DNA from: an uncultured Clostridia bacterium
GTDB taxonomy: Bacteria > Bacillota > Clostridia > TANB77 > CAG-508
Direction of reading: 5' to 3'
Assembly (NCBI GenBank): GCA_934122385.1
Contig: CAKOWP010000057.1
Coordinates: 1 to 6,678 of the forward strand
Length of the DNA stretch: 6,678 nt
Shown here: one piece after another, positions 6,196-6,678 of the stretch
Numbering within the stretch: the first letter of the stretch is position 1
Layout: every line of letters starts with the position of its first letter
Notes under the pieces: generated by a model
The model's database searches: none
Seen by the model: only the letters and a program-made list of their open reading frames with translations
Told to the model about the DNA's origin: nothing
Translations under genes and position numbers: made by a program

Positions 6196-6222
6196 TTGTG
6201 ACAAATGATTGACTAACCTACA
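6196..6222 (-). repeat. IS right terminal inverted repeat
   Basis: On the complement this reads TGTAGGTT, 11 bases, TGTCACAA, matching the left end at the same spacing. It starts 27 bp after the transposase stop codon. Confidence 0.7.
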
Positions 6223-6252
6223 CATAAAAGTCAATAAATTTAACCATAATTA

Positions 6253-6281
6253 TTGAAATTTACATAAAAATATGATAAGAT
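6253..6281 (+). promoter_or_regulatory. Promoter of the small Cys-tailed protein gene
   Basis: TTGAAA (6253-6258), a 17-bp spacer and TAAGAT (6276-6281) preceded by an extended -10 TG (6273-6274). Transcription would start near 6288, leaving a leader of about 77 nt. It begins just outside the IS right end, so the gene does not depend on the IS. Confidence 0.55.
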
Positions 6282-6301
6282 ATTTTTGTTATTTTTATTA
6301 T

Positions 6302-6316
6302 CTTGCTTTAAGCAAG
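6302..6316 (+). repeat. Short hairpin in the leader of the small gene
   Basis: CTTGC (6302-6306) pairs with GCAAG (6312-6316) around TTTAA. It lies near the 5' end of the predicted mRNA and could stabilise it. There is no U-run after it, so it is not a terminator. Confidence 0.35.
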
Positions 6317-6364
6317 TGTATATATAAATCCTATCTAAATAATTTTATACGAGGAGGAATACTT

Positions 6365-6634
6365 ATGTTTAAAAATTTTTTTAAGACGTTGTTTGGTAAG
6401 AAATCTTCTGATGAGGATACTCGGGAAATAGAAGATTCCTGTAACTATTGGGCTGATAAAGATGCAGTAGATTATTCTCCTTCTTTTACAGCACAGGATG
6501 TACTCTCTTCTACAGAAACAGTTAACGCTAGAGATACTACATTATCTAAAGAAACAGAAGAAGATAAGAAAAATACTTCTGGTGGAAGTTGGGGCTGTGG
6601 ACAATGTCAACAACTTAAGAAAAAAATAGTGTAA
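6365..6634 (+). CDS. Small protein with Gly/Cys-rich C-terminal tail, unknown function
   Basis: An 89-residue protein that I do not recognise. The N terminus is basic and aromatic (MFKNFFKTLFGKK), which could form a short amphipathic membrane-associating helix. The middle (about 14-70) is polar, acidic and Ser/Thr-rich, with one cysteine (C26), and is probably disordered. The end is TSGGSWGCGQCQQLKKKIV, with C78 and C81 in a CGQC pair. A leader-like region followed by a short Gly/Cys core with a GG at 73-74 resembles a modified-peptide (RiPP) precursor, but no maturase or transporter is in the window. Metal or disulfide chemistry at CxxC is the alternative. The ATG at 6365 follows GAGGAGG (6351-6357) at 7 nt; an upstream in-frame ATG at 6272 lacks an RBS and lies before the predicted transcript start. 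Its codons look richer in G and C than its neighbours, suggesting a different origin. Confidence 0.75.
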   Translation: MFKNFFKTLFGKKSSDEDTREIEDSCNYWADKDAVDYSPSFTAQDVLSSTETVNARDTTLSKETEEDKKNTSGGSWGCGQCQQLKKKIV

Positions 6635-6664
6635 TTGCTGAATTAATTAATTACACTATTTTTT
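6621..6664 (+). terminator. Rho-independent terminator with a 16-bp stem
   Basis: AAAAAATAGTGTAATT (6621-6636) pairs perfectly with 6649-6664 around a 12-nt loop, and the A-run/T-run makes it potentially bidirectional. The last four codons and the stop of the 89-residue protein lie within the left arm. Confidence 0.9.
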
Positions 6665-6678
6665 ATTTATTATAATTT

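Larger units (their letters stand above)
5089..6222 (+). mobile_element. IS481-like insertion sequence, about 1.13 kb
   Basis: One DDE transposase gene fills most of the element. Both ends carry the same arrangement in inverted orientation: TAGGTT, 11 nt, TGTCACAA, then AAAATAAA (5124-5131; complement at 6181-6188) and GAGCAC (5144-5149; complement at 6169-6174). The exact tips are uncertain. The right tip reads TGTAGGTT inward while the left reads TATAGGTT, and I see no convincing target-site duplication. The TGT...ACA tip and single-ORF layout fit the IS481 group. The transposase is intact, so the copy may be active, unless the odd left tip disables it. It separates the RNA/defence segment from the small Cys-tailed gene. 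Confidence 0.8.

Noticed and set aside
6272..6364. N-terminal extension of the Cys-tailed protein from the ATG at 6272
   Set aside because: There is no RBS, it overlaps the predicted promoter, and the ATG at 6365 has a strong GAGGAGG at ideal spacing.
1..6678. CRISPR array, tRNA genes or retron-like reverse transcriptase
   Set aside because: I saw no regularly spaced repeats, no tRNA-like arms or TTCGAAT loop, and no reverse transcriptase motif in any large frame.

Overview
The window is very AT-rich, with strong AGGAGG-type ribosome binding sites, TTGNNN/TATAAT promoters and hairpin-plus-U terminators. This fits a low-GC Firmicute, most likely a Clostridium-like bacterium. The first gene is the tail of a MobC-like relaxosome protein and an IS lies further along, so the segment is probably accessory DNA on a mobilizable or integrative element. 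That placement is inference; no relaxase, integrase or origin lies inside the window.

Layout: (1) 1-300, the C-terminal end of a ribbon-helix-helix MobC-like protein and a bidirectional terminator. (2) 302-2053, a minus-strand two-gene operon encoding a serine beta-lactamase-fold hydrolase followed by an RNase Z-like metallo-beta-lactamase-fold hydrolase. (3) 2054-2200, a divergent promoter region with a 10-bp palindrome centred midway between two TATAAT boxes. (4) 2201-4779, a plus-strand overlapping gene pair: an OLD-family ABC ATPase/TOPRIM nuclease (GajA-like) and a very compact UvrD-type helicase (GajB-like), that is, a Gabija-type anti-phage system. (5) 4813-5043, an apparently free-standing RNA gene of about 195 nt with its own promoter and terminator; I cannot assign it to a known family. 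(6) about 5089-6222, a single-ORF IS481-like insertion sequence whose left end carries an inverted repeat that would bury the transposase ribosome binding site in read-through transcripts. (7) 6253-6664, a complete short gene with promoter and terminator for an 89-residue protein with a Gly/Cys-rich tail, of unknown function.

Working together: the nuclease and helicase are almost certainly co-translated from one promoter and form the defence module. The two hydrolases share the divergent control region but have no established link to it. The most interesting points are the minimal form of the helicase, the unassigned structured RNA directly behind the defence operon, the RBS-masking hairpin of the IS, and the small Cys-tailed protein.
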